Source: Chionoecetes opilio (lineage: Eukaryota > Arthropoda > Malacostraca > Decapoda > Majidae). Taken from it: 64,000 nucleotides of DNA. A program made the position numbers and the translations under genes. Shown piece after piece: positions 24,901 to 40,054 of this stretch. The notes under the pieces are model-generated. The model worked only from the letters and a program-made list of their open reading frames with translations. It ran no database searches and was not told where the DNA came from. The number at the start of each line of letters is the position of its first letter. The first letter of the stretch is position 1. The stretch is from positions 270,556-334,555 of the forward strand of contig JACEEZ010022590.1 of assembly GCA_016584305.1 (NCBI GenBank), read 5' to 3'.

Positions 24901-27900
24901 TTCTACCGCCTTCTCCAGGTCTAATAAAGCATTATGCCGGGCAAGTCTCCATCAATTGTGAAGAAGACACATATAGTAACCTTGTATCGAAGTGGGAAAA
25001 CAATTGGCCAGATTGCGAGGGAGATGTGTTTCCAAACATACCGTCTCGGTGTGGTGCAGGCGGGCGCAAGATGGTGAGTTAGAGACTGTTTTTTTCGTGG
25101 AAGAAAGGGTCAGGGCGGCCAAGAAAAACTTCAAAGAAGACTGATCAACTGCTCATAAGGTTTGTTGATGTCAATAATCATTTTGAGCAATTGATCAGTC
25201 TTTCTTGAAGTTTTTCTTGGCCGCCCTGACCCTTTCTTCCACGCCAAAACAGTCCTTAACTCACCATCTTGCGCCCGCCTGCACCACACCGAGACGGTAT
25301 GTTTGGAAACACATCTCCCTCGCAATCTGGCCAATTGTTTTCCCACTTCGATACAAGGTTACTATATGTGTCTTCTTCACAATTGATGGAGACTTGCCCG
25401 GCATAATGCTTTATTAGACCTGGAGAAGGCGGTAGAAGATGGAGGGGCGAATGGGGGTGTAGGAAGGTTGGAGAACCAAATACAACAACCTCTTCCTATG
25501 ATGACTTGGAAGATACAGAGCGGGCAGGAGCGAGGAATCTACAGCAGAAACCCTAATACACTGCCAGATATACGAAAAACGTAAAAAAATTCAATCGCTC
25601 CCACCGAAATTGTCAAAACAGCTAAGGACGTTATTCCCGCCCCAAGTTTTTTGGCGTCCTAAGTTTTTTTGCGCTGACTGTATAATATAATAATAATAAT
25701 AATATATAGTATAAAATAATAATATAATATAATAATAATAGGTAATATAATATAATAATAATAATAATATAATATAATAATAAAAATATAATAGTACAAT
25801 ACAATATAATAATAATATAATAGTATAATATATATAATAATAATAATAATATAATATAATAATAATAATAATATAATAATAAAAATATAATAGTACAATA
25901 CAATATAATAATAATATAATAATAACAATATAATATAGTATAATATAATATAATAATAATATAATATAGTATAATATAATATAATAATATAATATAGTAT
26001 AATATAATATAATAATAATATAATATAGTATAATATAATATAATAATAATATAATATAGTATAATATAATATAATAATATAATATAGTATAATATAATAT
26101 AATAATATAATATAATATAATAATATAATATAGTATAATATAATATAATAATAATAATATTATATATAATATAAATAATAATATAATATAGTATAATATA
26201 ATATAATAATATAGTATAATATAATATAATATATATAATTAATATAATATATATAATATAAATATAATAATATAATATAATATAATAATATAATATAGTA
26301 TAATATAATATAATAATAATAATATAATAATAGTATAATATAATATAATAATAACAATATAATATACTGTAGTATAATATAATATAATAATAATAATAAT
26401 AATAATATAATAATATAATATAGTATAATATAATATAAGTACAAATACATGCTTAATCTAAATTATAAATGCGTTATTCTATTCATTATAATTATAATTT
26501 CTCTAGTTTTGAATACACTAGATTTTCCAATTCAGAAAATTCAATTAAACTTAACATTAAATCATAAAGCAAGATATATTTCATTATGACTAGGACTGTC
26601 ACAAGCTGTTGCCAAGTAACCTCTGCAATGCACTACTACACAAATATTGACAAAATGCTTCACTTCTTCCAAACTTCTGCCAATACTTGAGAATAAAAAA
26701 AAAAAAGTATTTTCAGTATTATTCCAGATGAACACCGAATTCACTTTGGTGGACAAGACAACTTTTTTCTGGTGAGTTTTGATGTGTTTAGAATGAATCA
26801 ATTAACCGTTTCTGTTGCAATTTTTTTTTTTTAAGGTAATGGTTAGGTTTGGTTAGGTATAGGTTATGTTAAGTATAGGTTCGGTTAGGTTCAAATTGTT
26901 TTTTTGTCTTTTTGATTTGCGACAGAAACGGTTAGCAGATAAATATAAACACATCAAAACTCACCAGAAAAAAAATAGTTTCGTCCACCCAAGGAAGTTC
27001 GGTGTTCATCTGGAAGTTTACCGTATTTTCAGTGTCTGAGGATCCCCAGCGGTAGCCTGACACTCGTTTTTGTGTGCGTCATCGAGTTGAGGAAATTTCT
27101 TAAATGTACAACTATCAGGTTAGATCAGAATCCGGCGCTCTACACTAATAGCCAATAAATGTAAACAATAGCTCCCTTTTAATTAATTCCACAGACATAA
27201 CTTAAATAGCCCAACACAATAATAGAAACTCACAACGTCCAGTCCCACACACACAAACAAAATGACTTTCATATCATAAAGCAAAATAACATCTTACAAT
27301 GCCTAGAAGAACTAGTATCAATAAGATAAACAGATTTTTTGAACACCTTCATCACTACAGATCATAATTATAATGTCCATGGGCTAGATCCATAAAGATA
27401 CAATGATGACAGTCTTACACCCCTCACACTTGCGTCACCTGTACATCCTCACTCACACCGAGAGCTGGAGAGCCAGGCTTACCTATCTGCAGGCAGGATG
27501 CATCACACTCGAGACAGAGGAGTGCAGATGTATCTCAAGACTTACAAATAGGAATATAGGATGCAAGTCGTTTCTGGATCTAGACCCATGTATAAGAGAT
27601 ACACCCCTACTGCATGGCATAACAATCTATGCTACATGGAATATTTAAATAAAGTTTATACAAGACTTAACACTTATCTACAGTCAGAGCCTAACCTTGA
27701 CTGCTTGGGCAATGTACCTCTCACAGCCATAGCGCTTTGCTGTGTCAATGTGTCGATACCCACAGTCCTTGAGGGCATAAACCACAGCATCGTGACTGTA
27801 CCCTCCATCATGGGACGTCCCTGAAACAGTACAACTATGTGAAGCCAATGGTATTATCATTCATTTAAATTTAGAACCCAATTGGGATTACAATACGGGT

Positions 27901-30900
27901 GTTTTCAAACCTCCCACTGCTATGAACAGCTGCTGTTTCACTAAAAAACTGCTAACCAATCAGGCTTATCATACACTTCACTAGCAGTACTGTGTAACAT
28001 AAACTTGTATATGTAGGTCTATCCAAAGACTACTCTATACGAGTAGTCTTTGGTCTATCTATAGCTGACACCTCATGCCCTCCAAGACCAACCCTCAAGA
28101 TGATGGCCATGGGTGACAGGCTTCCATCTCCCCCCACCCCAACACTCCCTCCTCAGGTGTCCAAGCTGCTCCTTCCCCTGCCACCTCCTTCACTCAACCA
28201 TTCCTTGACCCTATCCTTCCACCCTCCACTTACATCACAAAGGACTGGCCAAGGGCACAACAAAAATGGGTAACACAAAGCCCGCTTAGTTGCCAGTCCC
28301 TATAAAGAAGACAGTAAGAGAATAAAATAAAAAAGAGGGGTGAGCCCATGGAGGTAGTATGGGTGGAGACGCCCTGAGCCGCGCGGGTTGAAGCCAGTGA
28401 ACTGTCAGTCAGCCATCTTGTTGTGGGCTAAGGGAGCCCAGAACTCTACTGCCAAGTAGAGATAAATCATCCCATGGAAATATTTTGAGATTCCTGGGAG
28501 TACCGTCGGTCCATTCTAAGGTGCACATAGTACAGGGAGGTCCCGTTATACGAGCATTCGATATACGAGAATCCGATGATACGAGACGTGTAAATTAGGG
28601 TCTATTTTCAATATAAGAGATCGAAAATCCAATGCTACGACATTCAAACTGGGGTGAGTAGAATTACCAAGTTATTTACTAAAGTAAATTACAAGTTATT
28701 TACTAAAATTATAAAGTCATTTACTGACTATGATTTTACCTAAGGTTGTATGATAAGCCAGCGAGACATATTTCCGGGCAAGAATGGCCCTCTCTCCACC
28801 TTCTGTCCCCGTCATCTAAAAGTAATTATCGTTTTATTTGGAATGCTTGCGTTTTAAGGAGTTTTAATGTATCAGATAGTAAAATATGTAAGTAAGGAGC
28901 CTGTGTTGCTAGTGTTTTGGTGGTAGAAGGTGTGCATGTGGGTTAAAATAGTGAATATTTGTTATGGGGCGGCCCCGCGGCAAGAATTTCTCCGTCACTC
29001 ACTGCCCCGCCAGCAGTCACCTTATCATAACATCTTTAAATCACCCTTATTTATGGTGACACACGGTGCTACATTGATTTAGATAATGACACGTGTATAC
29101 AACAATTCACCATAATCACTAAGTTGTATAATAACGAGTAATAAGACGTTTAAACCTGCCCAAACCTACCGTGGCGGAGGTGGCGCCCGCCGCCTCTCAA
29201 AAGTTTTGAGTCAAAACCCGCCGTCATCCGCCTCACCTGTGCCTTCCTGAAGAAGACAGTCAGCTCCCACGCAAGTCATAGCACCATAGGATATCACCAG
29301 TGATCATAGGATTCCTCAAAGGGTCCTCGCTCCCCTACTAAATAATTACCAAGGAGATCTCCGCTGGCGGGGAATTGCGGGCGACGGCCGATTTCCGCCG
29401 CCCACACAACACCCCGTTATCAGCTGTAGCTACCTGTGCCTTCCTGAAGAAGTCAGGTCAGCTCCCACGCCTGTGATAGCACCGTAGGATTTCACCAGGG
29501 ATCATAGGATTCCTCAAGGGGTTTTCGCACCCCTACTAAATATTACCAAAGACATCTATCTCCCTCGGTGTTGATATCCACCTCACGGGCTTCATGCTGC
29601 TGCTGCTGCTGCTGCTGAAGGCTGCGCTGCCAGACGTGGATGAGACCCTTGCTTGTATTTCATCTCTTTACTCATATATATGACTAATATCCATCCAAAT
29701 GCAATCATATGTCTACATTCACCTAGAGAAATTATATTTCATAGCATACCAAGCAATAATAAGCGAGCCTGGAGACTCCCTACCTCTGCTAATACCAGTC
29801 TCGAGCAGTCGTTGGCCATTGTGCACGTTTACGACCGAACCTACGACTTTGCCGCGCTGTGGGTTCCTGTTACGACCGACGTCGGACTTCCTACCAAAAA
29901 AAGGTGATAAAGTGCTTCGTGGCTTCCCCCCAGCTGGACGATGTACAATGATTCAGATGCGCAGAGACAAGTTTTTTGGGCAGTGGAAGAGGTCTGCGCA
30001 CCCCTCCCTTGTCCCTTACATACCGTACCCTCTCGAGTCTAGTGTATCACGCGGCGTCCCGAAGAGTACATACAACGTCTTTGTTGCTTGTATGTATTGT
30101 GCCTTGTGAGTCGATTTTAGTGATTTGCTGGTTTACTTAATGTGCTTATTGTGACTTATTTGTGCTCTGTCCTACTGTGCTGTCACACTCTTAATTCACT
30201 GTGTTTTGTGTGGTGGTGTGGTGGTGCGGTGGTGTGGTATATAGAGCCCTATATTTGAGAGTTTGAGAGTTTGTTGTGTTTGCTATAGTTTATTTTAGCT
30301 TGAAAAACATATCTTTTTTTTTTCTTTTCTTTTTAATTGATGGGGTCCTGGAACCAAACCTATATTTTACCATTAGTTATGTGTTTCGTTATACGAGATT
30401 TCGCTTTACGAGTATGCCAGGTGGAACCTAACTGCTCATATCTTCGGGACCTCCCTGTATATGGGTTTCTCTCCCGTTATTATTTTCATGATGAGAATTA
30501 AACTGATCTCATAACATGGTGATATCAATATATGTAGGTCTCTCGGGTTTGTGGGTATAAGTTTTGCTACGTTGGGGTGGCACCATGTAGGTAGTATGGG
30601 AGTACTACAAGACCACCTTGCACACTACCTTCGTGGGTGGCACGGTGGCTTCGTTGTTAAAGGTGGGGTGGTGAGGTCAAAGGTGTGAATTGAGTCGGGT
30701 AATTACTATAGTGGCGGATCTGTTTAAGGGTTGGGCTATGCTTACTCAGGTCAAATCCTTTCTACACGTCCACTCATACTCTCTTAGTCTTCATTTAGTA
30801 TTGACCTCGTGAGGACAAGTAAAGGCAGGAGTGTCGCGATCCTTGTGTGTTCTGCTATGGTGAAAAGTTGTGTTGCATTTGGGTGCAATGAAAAAGCGAA

Positions 30901-31935
30901 CAAAAAATCTGACCCATCCAGCACATTTCACCAGTAAGTTATGCATTTGTTGATTTCTAAAACTATGTTTCAAACAAACGTGCATGTATTTGTTAAACAA
31001 AGACAATGACCTTATTAGAAAAGTGTGATAACTACTGCACCACTGGGTTGGTAATTGTGTTACTGATAGTAGTAATAGTGGTGGGGGTGATGTAGCTGTA
31101 GTAATACGTAGTATATAAGTGTTAGCGATTGTGTTCGTAGGGTTTATATTAATAGTAATATTATAGTAATTTGGGGCCACTATTATTTTATATTTGCATC
31201 AACGACTAAGACAGTGGGATTAGCAATGATATCAGCAAGTTTGCTGATGATACTAAAACAGGTAGAATTATCGGGTCACGGTTTGATGTAACTGGTTTGC
31301 AGGGAGACTTAGATAAGTTAAGCGAGTGGGTAGTCAGGTGGCAGATGGAATTTAATATTGACAAGTGTAGCGTAATTAATATTGGTAGAAAATGGTATGA
31401 AAAATCATGTCAGATAATGACCCGGCCAGTAATCATCTAATTTTACTGATCAAGGCTGTAGCTGAGACATTTCTGCAGGCGAGATATAAATACGCAGCCA
31501 GGCAGTTCACCGCCAGACATACATTCAATAAAGGGACCCAATATGCAATAATATGCAATAATATGATATGTAATATATGGTTAGCAGTAACACAGAAGTA
31601 TAATTTCACACACCGTGATATCATTAAGTGCAAACAGTGTAAAAAGTTAAAACGAAAGAGTGGGTGTCTCAGTCAGCCAGTGCGTGACATTGCCCACAAC
31701 AGTGTGGCGGACGGGGGAGAGCAGTGGCTTCACCAGACAACACAGACCGCGCGGCTCAGGACGTCTCCACCCATACTTCCTCCAAGGGTGAGCCAATTTA
31801 GTTCGGGAGGTGTCTTGTTACTCTTCTTTTGAAAAGATTTAAGTCACAGGAAAGTGGAAAAATAGAAACAGGAAGAGAGTTCCAGAGTTTACCTGATCTT
31901 CCTATCCTACTACCTAGAACACTTAATTTTTTTTT

Positions 31936-31994
<59 letters not shown>

Positions 31995-34900
31995 CTCATA
32001 GCCTATTTTTCTGAATACATTATTGAAGACATAAGTGAGGCTTGAGAGTGATCACCACGAGCTGCAAGGCCTGAGGCTGTCTGTGCCTGGCCTAGTGCTG
32101 CCACATCAGGCCAGGCAGAGGGGATGAAGCCTAGCTAGGCCTGAGGCAAGGGTGTAGTAGCAGATGTGAGGATGAATAATATGATACTAATAAAAGATCT
32201 ACAAATATATATTTATAAATAATAGAAAGATTCCTCACTTAAAGTAATCGTCCAGACCACTTCATCATTCCTGATTTAATGCAATCAAATCATAGCCATT
32301 AACGAGTATATCAACAATACGTCGTCACTTTTTGTATCCAGTCAGCCGTTTTTAAATAATCCGCAATCAAAATCTGCAAATTCCCCGAGTTTTCAAAACG
32401 CTCTCAAGGTTTGCAGACGCTCAGGCTCAGGCTCGGTGACGCAGCATCAGGGAGGCTCCTCTTCCCGCGCTTGATCAGAGAGGCACGTAAACACAGAGAT
32501 AAATATAGTACTTGAAGATATTTGGGTGTTTCTCATAGATTTGTTTTGCTATATGCCACATGCATGCATCCTTTATGGGTGCAGCAAGACAGCTGTGCCT
32601 TTCGAGAAAAGTTTGCACACGGAAAGGAGTGGCGTGTTTAGGAGTGGAGTGGCGGAGTGGCGTGTGGTGATTCACGCCTATACAGTAGCGGACGTAAATA
32701 TTGGCGGCGTCAGCCCGTAGCCCAACGCGGTAAAACAAATATGATGGTACAATAAACAGTGATTACTTACCTTAATATTAATACTTTGTTGGCATCCCCT
32801 TACGTCTAATGCACTCTTTCAAACGTGATGGGACACTCTCTATCAAGTTTTGTAACGTGGACAGAGGGATTTCTGTCCACAATTTGAGGAGTGCCGCTTC
32901 TAGTCGGGGAAGCGTGAAGGTATCATGGTCACATAACTTGCGTTTGATAATGGACCACAAGTTTTCGATGGGATTAAGGTCAGGAGAATAGGCTGGCCAA
33001 TCCTCAATGAAGTCCACAGAGCAGTCATGAAGCCAGGTTGTCACCGATTTTGCTTTGTGGCAGGGTGCATTATCCTGCACGAATGTGTGGGCTTGGCACA
33101 CCTCGAAGCAGTCAGGCAGATTGTCACACAGCAGTTCCAAATAATTATATTGGTTCATTGACTCATTTTTGGGGAGCACCACAAGTTTCCCAACAGCATG
33201 GAAAGAGAAGCATCCCCACACCATTAAGGAATCTGGGAATCTTACAGTGTTGTGTGTGAACTTTGGCGCGTACGGATCACTGCCCGGGATAAACTCGCTT
33301 TTTCCTGCTGCTGGTAACTGTACATTTTGCCTCATCACTCCAAAGTACTCCTTTCCAGTTCTCAGTATCCCAAGGGAGGTACTTGCGGCAGAACTGAAGT
33401 CTGTTGTCCTTATGAACCTCTTTTAGGAGAGGTTTAGGTCGCGCAACAAAGTGTTTAAATCCTAGGTCGTCATGGACTCGACGTGGCACTGTCCTGACAG
33501 ACACTTCACCAAGCAGTACATGGTTATTTTCCTTTAATTGTCTACCGGAAATACTGGGACACTTATCAACATCACGCTTGATGATGTTTAATGTTCTTGG
33601 GTGGGTTTTACGGGGCCTGCCAGGGGGTAATTTTTTCCGCGGCAAATCGTCATCACCAGAGTTTGAAATTTGTTGCACCCAACGGCTGACACTTCTCACA
33701 CTAACGCCTGTGTTTGCAGCAATATCTTTCACTGAGTGTCCTGCCTTGTGGAGTGACGAAATAGCACTAATGTCATCACTTGTCACTGGTCTATACCTCC
33801 CCATAGTCCACAGAAGAGGCAAGATAGAGGCAAAACGCTGTTGTCTTAAAATGCCGCGGGCTGGCTACTCCTCCGCGGCACCTCCCGGCACAGGCTGTAA
33901 TGGATCACTGGGTGTCGTGACCTTGAGCTCAGTGACAACTGACAACACAGAGCACTGCCCCAGTTTCCCTTGCAGAGTTGCCATATGCCCAATAAATTAA
34001 AATATGAGAGTATGTTTAGTTTTTCTGTAGTTTGCTCTGGGAACCGGTCTGCCTTTGTTTATAACGTGAAAATGCAGCGCTACTCATGATGTTGGCAGAA
34101 ATCCCTCTATCCACACTACTGCAAAAGGTGATATAAATTGTTTGATTATGCTTAATAGACGTTAGACGTAGTGAGATGCCGTCAAAGTATAAAATTCAAA
34201 GTAAGCAGCCATCCTTCATAATTATTATCGAATGTGTTCTGCGCGTTAGGCATAGGACCGACGCCGCCAATATTTACGTCCGCTACTGTAGTGTGTTGGG
34301 CGAGCAGTTGTGTTGAGAAACGGTGTGTAGTGAGGGTAGCGATGGACCACCACGACTGTGAGGCTTTGCCTCTTAACAAGACCAAGTAAACCAAGTAAAC
34401 CAGTTGTGGAGTGGGCATGGGCATGCCCTGTGGTGAGAGACCCTGTGGTGGTGTGGCTGTCACACTTTCTGCCTTCCCGCCCGCATATTTTCCAACTCTT
34501 TGCTGTAGTTAATGCTAGTATGTGGTTTCCGAGTAATTACGTTTGACTGTAGCTCCAAAACTAACCATAGGATTTTCTCGAAAGTACCTTCATATTGTGA
34601 TTCCCACACACACATGGTTTAACCTTATTTACCAATCCATGTTTTGGAGAAGTGCCAGGTCCTCCTGCTGAACCTCAGGCTCTGCTAACACCTGTTCATC
34701 CACCTCGTACTCGGGCTCAAACATATAGGATCCCATGACAATCTGAGGTTCGTTTTCCTCATAGTATACGCGACCAGCGTCATTTCTTTCGGTGTCAGAT
34801 TGAGCATCGTACTCTAGATCTGTCACAGATCTTTTTTTTTTTTGCGCGCTTTTTACAAAAGTTGTGTTTTTACGGAAATAAGGCCTGGAAATCAATTATT

Positions 34901-35114
34901 TTTGGTGGATTAGGTGTTTTGAATGTACATTCAACATAATTCGGCAAAAAAAATTTGGGTCTGGACGATTACTTTAAAAATTGTTCTTTATGTATATTTT
35001 TCTATAATTTTTTTTAGCATTCTATAATTGTTAAAAAGTTGAATATAGCTACAAATATAGACCATAGAGCACAAATACAGACCATTGAAGATATCTAATA
35101 TACTATAGGAGTAG

Positions 35115-35192
<78 letters not shown>

Positions 35193-38100
35193 TTACCTAG
35201 TTGTATTTACCTAGTTGTAACATACAGGAAAAGAGTTATGCTCGTACTGTCCCGTCTCCAAATCTACTATTATCCAGCTTGCCTTTGAAGTCCTGAATAC
35301 TTCTTGCATTAATCACTTTTACATCAAGGTTGTTCCAGGCTTCTATGCTTCTATACGGAAAGCTGTATTTTTTTATGTCCCTCTTGCATGTTGTCCTTTT
35401 CAATTTCTTCTCATGACCTCTTGCACTTCTATCGTCCCACACAAACAGATCTTCTGTCAATTTTTTCCAGACCCATTGATGCTCTATACACTGCTATAAA
35501 ATCTCCCCTTTCTCTTCTTTTCTCAAGCGTTGGGAGTTTTAGTCTTGAAAGTCTTTCTTCATATGGTAAAGCACGGGCACTTTTCTGCTCAGTGAGCAGC
35601 TGCTCACTGAGCAGATTTCGCTGAGCTGCTCAACGAAACTATTACACGGTGATCTGTGTTTGATGAGCAAAATCTTACTACTGCTACACCCTGACACATC
35701 CACCACCACCACCACCACTGTTACACCCTAACACCACCACCACCACTGTTACACCCTAACACCACCACTGCTACACCCTGACACCACCACCACCACTGCT
35801 ACACCCTGACACCACCACCACCACTGCTACACCCTGACACCACCACCACCACTGCTACACCCTGACCACCACCACGTGCACCACCACTGCTACACCCTGA
35901 CGCCACCACCACCACTGTTACACCCTGACACCACCACCACCACTGCTACACCCTGATATCATCACCGCTACACCCTAGCACCACCACCACCACTACTGCT
36001 ACACCCTGACACCACGTGCACCACCACCACTGCTACACCCTGACACCACCACCACTGCTACACCCAAACACCACCACCACGTACTGCTACACCCTGACAC
36101 CACCACCACCACCACCACTGCTACACCCTGACACCACCACCACCACTGCTACACCCTGACACCACCACCACCACCACTGCTACACCCTGACACCACCACC
36201 ACCACCACCACTGCTACACCCTGATATCACCACCGCTACACCCTAACACCACACCACCACTGCTACACCCTAACACCACCATCCACGTACTGCTACACCC
36301 TGACACCACCACCACCACTGCTACGCCCTGACACCACCACCACCACTGCTACAACCTGACACCACCACCACCAATGCTACACCCTGACACCACCACCACA
36401 CCACTGCTACACCCTGACACCCCGTGCACCACCACCACTGCTACACCCTAACACCACCACCACTGCTACACCCTAACACCACCACCACGTACTGCTACAC
36501 CCTGACACCACCACCACCACTGCTACACCCTGACACCACCACACACTGCTACACCCTGACACCACCACCACCACTGCTACACCCTGACACCACCACCACC
36601 ACATCTACACCCTAACACCACCACTGCTACACCCTGACACCACCACCACCACAGCTACACCCTGATATCACCACCGCTACACCCTAACACCACCACCACC
36701 ACTACTGCTACACCCTGACACCACGTGCACCACCACCACTGCTACACCCTAACACCACCACCAGCGCTACACCCTAACACCACCACCACCACTACTGCTG
36801 CACCCTGACACCACCACCACTGCTACACCCTAACACCACCACCACCACTACTGCTACACCCTGATACCAAGTGCACCACCACCACTGCTACACCCTAACA
36901 CCACCACCACTGCTACATCCTAACACCACCACCACTGCTACACCCTGACACCACCGTGCACCACCACCACCACTGTCCTTCATATAATTCGGTAAAGAGT
37001 TTTAGAAGAAAATGATCTTGCAATAAATAATATAGTCATCCACTAATGTCGGTTCTTTATAACAGAAAACGTTTTTGCTCACTCAAATGATGAGCAAAAT
37101 TAGCTTCGAAGGAGTTCGCTGTTTGCTCAACCAAACAGGCTTTCGTTGAGCAAAATCCTCAAAACTGCTCACTGAGCAGAAAAGTGCCCGTGTAATAGCC
37201 GCTTAAATCTCTCAGGCTTGGAGCCATTTTTGTGGCTGCTCTTTGTATTCTCTCAATCTTCCTTATATCCTTCTTTTTATGTGGTGACCAAATCACTGCC
37301 GCATATTCCAACCTTGGTCGAATCAAAGATGTTATCAATTTCTTGATCATCTCTTCATCCAGATATTTGAATGCCATTCTTATATTCCTCAGCAACTGAT
37401 ATGTATCTCCTGTGATCTTGTTTATATGCTTCTCTAGGTGACAAATTGTCCGTAATCCATACTCCCAGATCTTTTTCGACCTTTGTTTTTGATTATCCAT
37501 TCATTTCCCATCGAATACTTTCCTCTCTGTCTCTTTTTGCTACTGCCCACTTCCATCACTTTACACTTTTTAGCATTAAACTCCATTTCCCATAGTTGAC
37601 TCCATCTGAAAATCTTTATAATCCTTTTGTAAATCCTCACAGTCCTCTTTACTTTCTATTTTTTTCATTTAATTTAGCATAATCATTAACGATAATCTTC
37701 AGTATACTTTTACTCCTAGTCATACATACGGGCAATCGACCAGGAACACTTTGGGCCAAACTGATCCTTGAGGAACTCACTTTTTTCACATGCCATCTGC
37801 TGTTGTCAATAGTTTACTGTTCTCATCCTCTGTTGCTCAAACAGTCTTCCATCCACTCAGCAAGCTCCTTAACTCCTACATGGTCTGTCCAAGCATTCTT
37901 TAGGCAACCTTGTCAAATGCCCCCTCTTTAGTCCAAGTATTGCAATCGACCCACCCCTACTATAATTCCTTGTACATGACCTCCTCGTCAATCCAAGTCA
38001 ACTGCGATAAGATTCGTTTGTCAAATTACCATCTCCTTACAATTTTTTACGGCCACCTGCCATGTGTGTTTGTCTCTGTCTAAAATTTCACATCTGTTCC

Positions 38101-40054
38101 TTCACAATTTGTCTCCCTTTTTGGCCATATTCTCTTTTAATGATACGGGCCTGTAACTTGTGTGATCTCTTTGTCCTTGTGAATTGTCACTATTGGTTAC
38201 GACTCTTTCCAATCCAGCGACTGCTTCTGGCCGGGACTTTCTCACATTGACTTTCTTAGCTTTTTACTGTCTTTAGTCATTATATCTTCGACGTTTTTCT
38301 TTGAACTTTCTTAAATACAGTCTGTATACTTTTTATCCCCGCTGATATATCTTTTAACACTTGCTTTACTCCTTATCTATTCCTTCCTTTTTTTATTTCT
38401 TAATATATCTATGAAAATTTCGGTCTCTTACATTTTTCTATTTTTCATGTTACTTTTCTTCTCTTCGGATTATTACATATTCATTTCTGTTGTTTTGTAC
38501 TTTTCCCAAAGGTTGATACCTCCTTTTTTCCTCCAACTATTCCATGTTTTTTCTCTTTCTAGTCTTGCTAATTCACATTTTCTGTTAAACATTCTTTTTT
38601 TTTCTTTTCTCTGATAACTATCCTTGGAACATAACTATTTATTCCTTCGGTGTAAATTCGGATGAACTCATCCCATTTTTTCTGGGTACTCGTTGCTGCA
38701 TGGAAATTACTCCAGTCTGTCTTTCCGAAGAATGTTCTTAATCCGTCAAAGTCTGCTTTTCCATAATTGTATCTTCCTTTCTTATGTTCTTCTTTTCTCC
38801 CCTCTTTTTTGCAATCATATATTTCAAATTCAATAAGTACATGGTCGCTCTTTCCAAGTGGGCACTGATACTTTACTTTACTAATGGGGAGTTTTCAAAG
38901 CTAAGCCGCCAGATGTCTCTCGCGCATCTCATATCCACTGCCCTTTGAACCTGAATGATCTATCATTTACCGTAAATTCCCTGTACTTTTTCGGGACATA
39001 TCAGAATTACCCTTCAATACAACAACTGAAACAGTTCTTAATAAAAAATGTAGTTTATCATTTTGTTTTTCAGCACTTGAAGAAAATATTGGCAAAACAT
39101 AGAATACTTGAAAACTCAATTTCTTAAAATCGTCATTTCATGGAAACACTACAAACGTTCAAGTAATGAAGCTTCAGGAATATAGTACTTGTATGTAAGC
39201 TTTCGCCGAATACCTGTTTTGGATGTGTCTGTCTCTTTTGCGACGAACATTTAACCAAGAAATAGTGTGGCGTTCAGCATCTCCGAAGAAACCATCCCGA
39301 TGTCGGGATCTGATATCAGTCACTTCTTCTTATCCACGGCTGGGGGGAAGAGGCTTGTTTTGTTCTTGTTTTAGGGCTGCGAGGATCCCTTGGGAAACAC
39401 TATGAGCCCTGGTGATGTCCTATGATGCTATTACAGGCGTGGTAGTTGACCTGTCTCCTCAGGAAGGCACAGGTGAGGCAGATAACGGCGGATGCATGCG
39501 TTCCTGCAGCCCGCTCTTTTTCAAGACAACAAGTAAACAAGACCCATGTATTGTCTTCGATAGAGGACTGTTCGTTGAGGTGCCAATTACTTAAATTACT
39601 TCTTGGTTAAATGTTCGTCGTAAGAGAGACATATACACCCAAAACAGGTAGGGGCCTACTCAGTGAAAGCTTACATACAAGTACATACTTCCTGAAGCTT
39701 CATTCAGCTTGAACGTGCAGTGTTTCCATGAAATGACGATTTTAAGAAATTGAGTTTTCAAGTATTCTATGTTTTGCCAATATTTTCTTCAAGTGCTGAA
39801 AAACAAAATGATAAACTACATTTTTTATTAAGAACTGTTTCAGTTGTTGTATTGAAGAGTAATTCTGATATGTCCCGAAAAAGTACAGGAAATTTACGGT
39901 AAATGATAGATCATTCACGCTCAAAGGGCAGAGGATATGAGAGCGCGAGAAACAGGCTTGAGCGTGAGCTTATTAGAAAACTCCCCATTACTTCCAGTTC
40001 TTTCGTCAATAGTAGGTCTAGTCTTGATGGTTCTTCGCTACCTCTCGTGTGTGT

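Noticed and set aside
24192..26450. Many I/Y/L-only open frames
   Set aside because: They arise from pure AT low-complexity sequence, which rarely has stops in these frames.
26830..26895. Interstitial telomere from a chromosome fusion
   Set aside because: Only degenerate TTAGG-like units, lying neatly between inverted arms of a small element.
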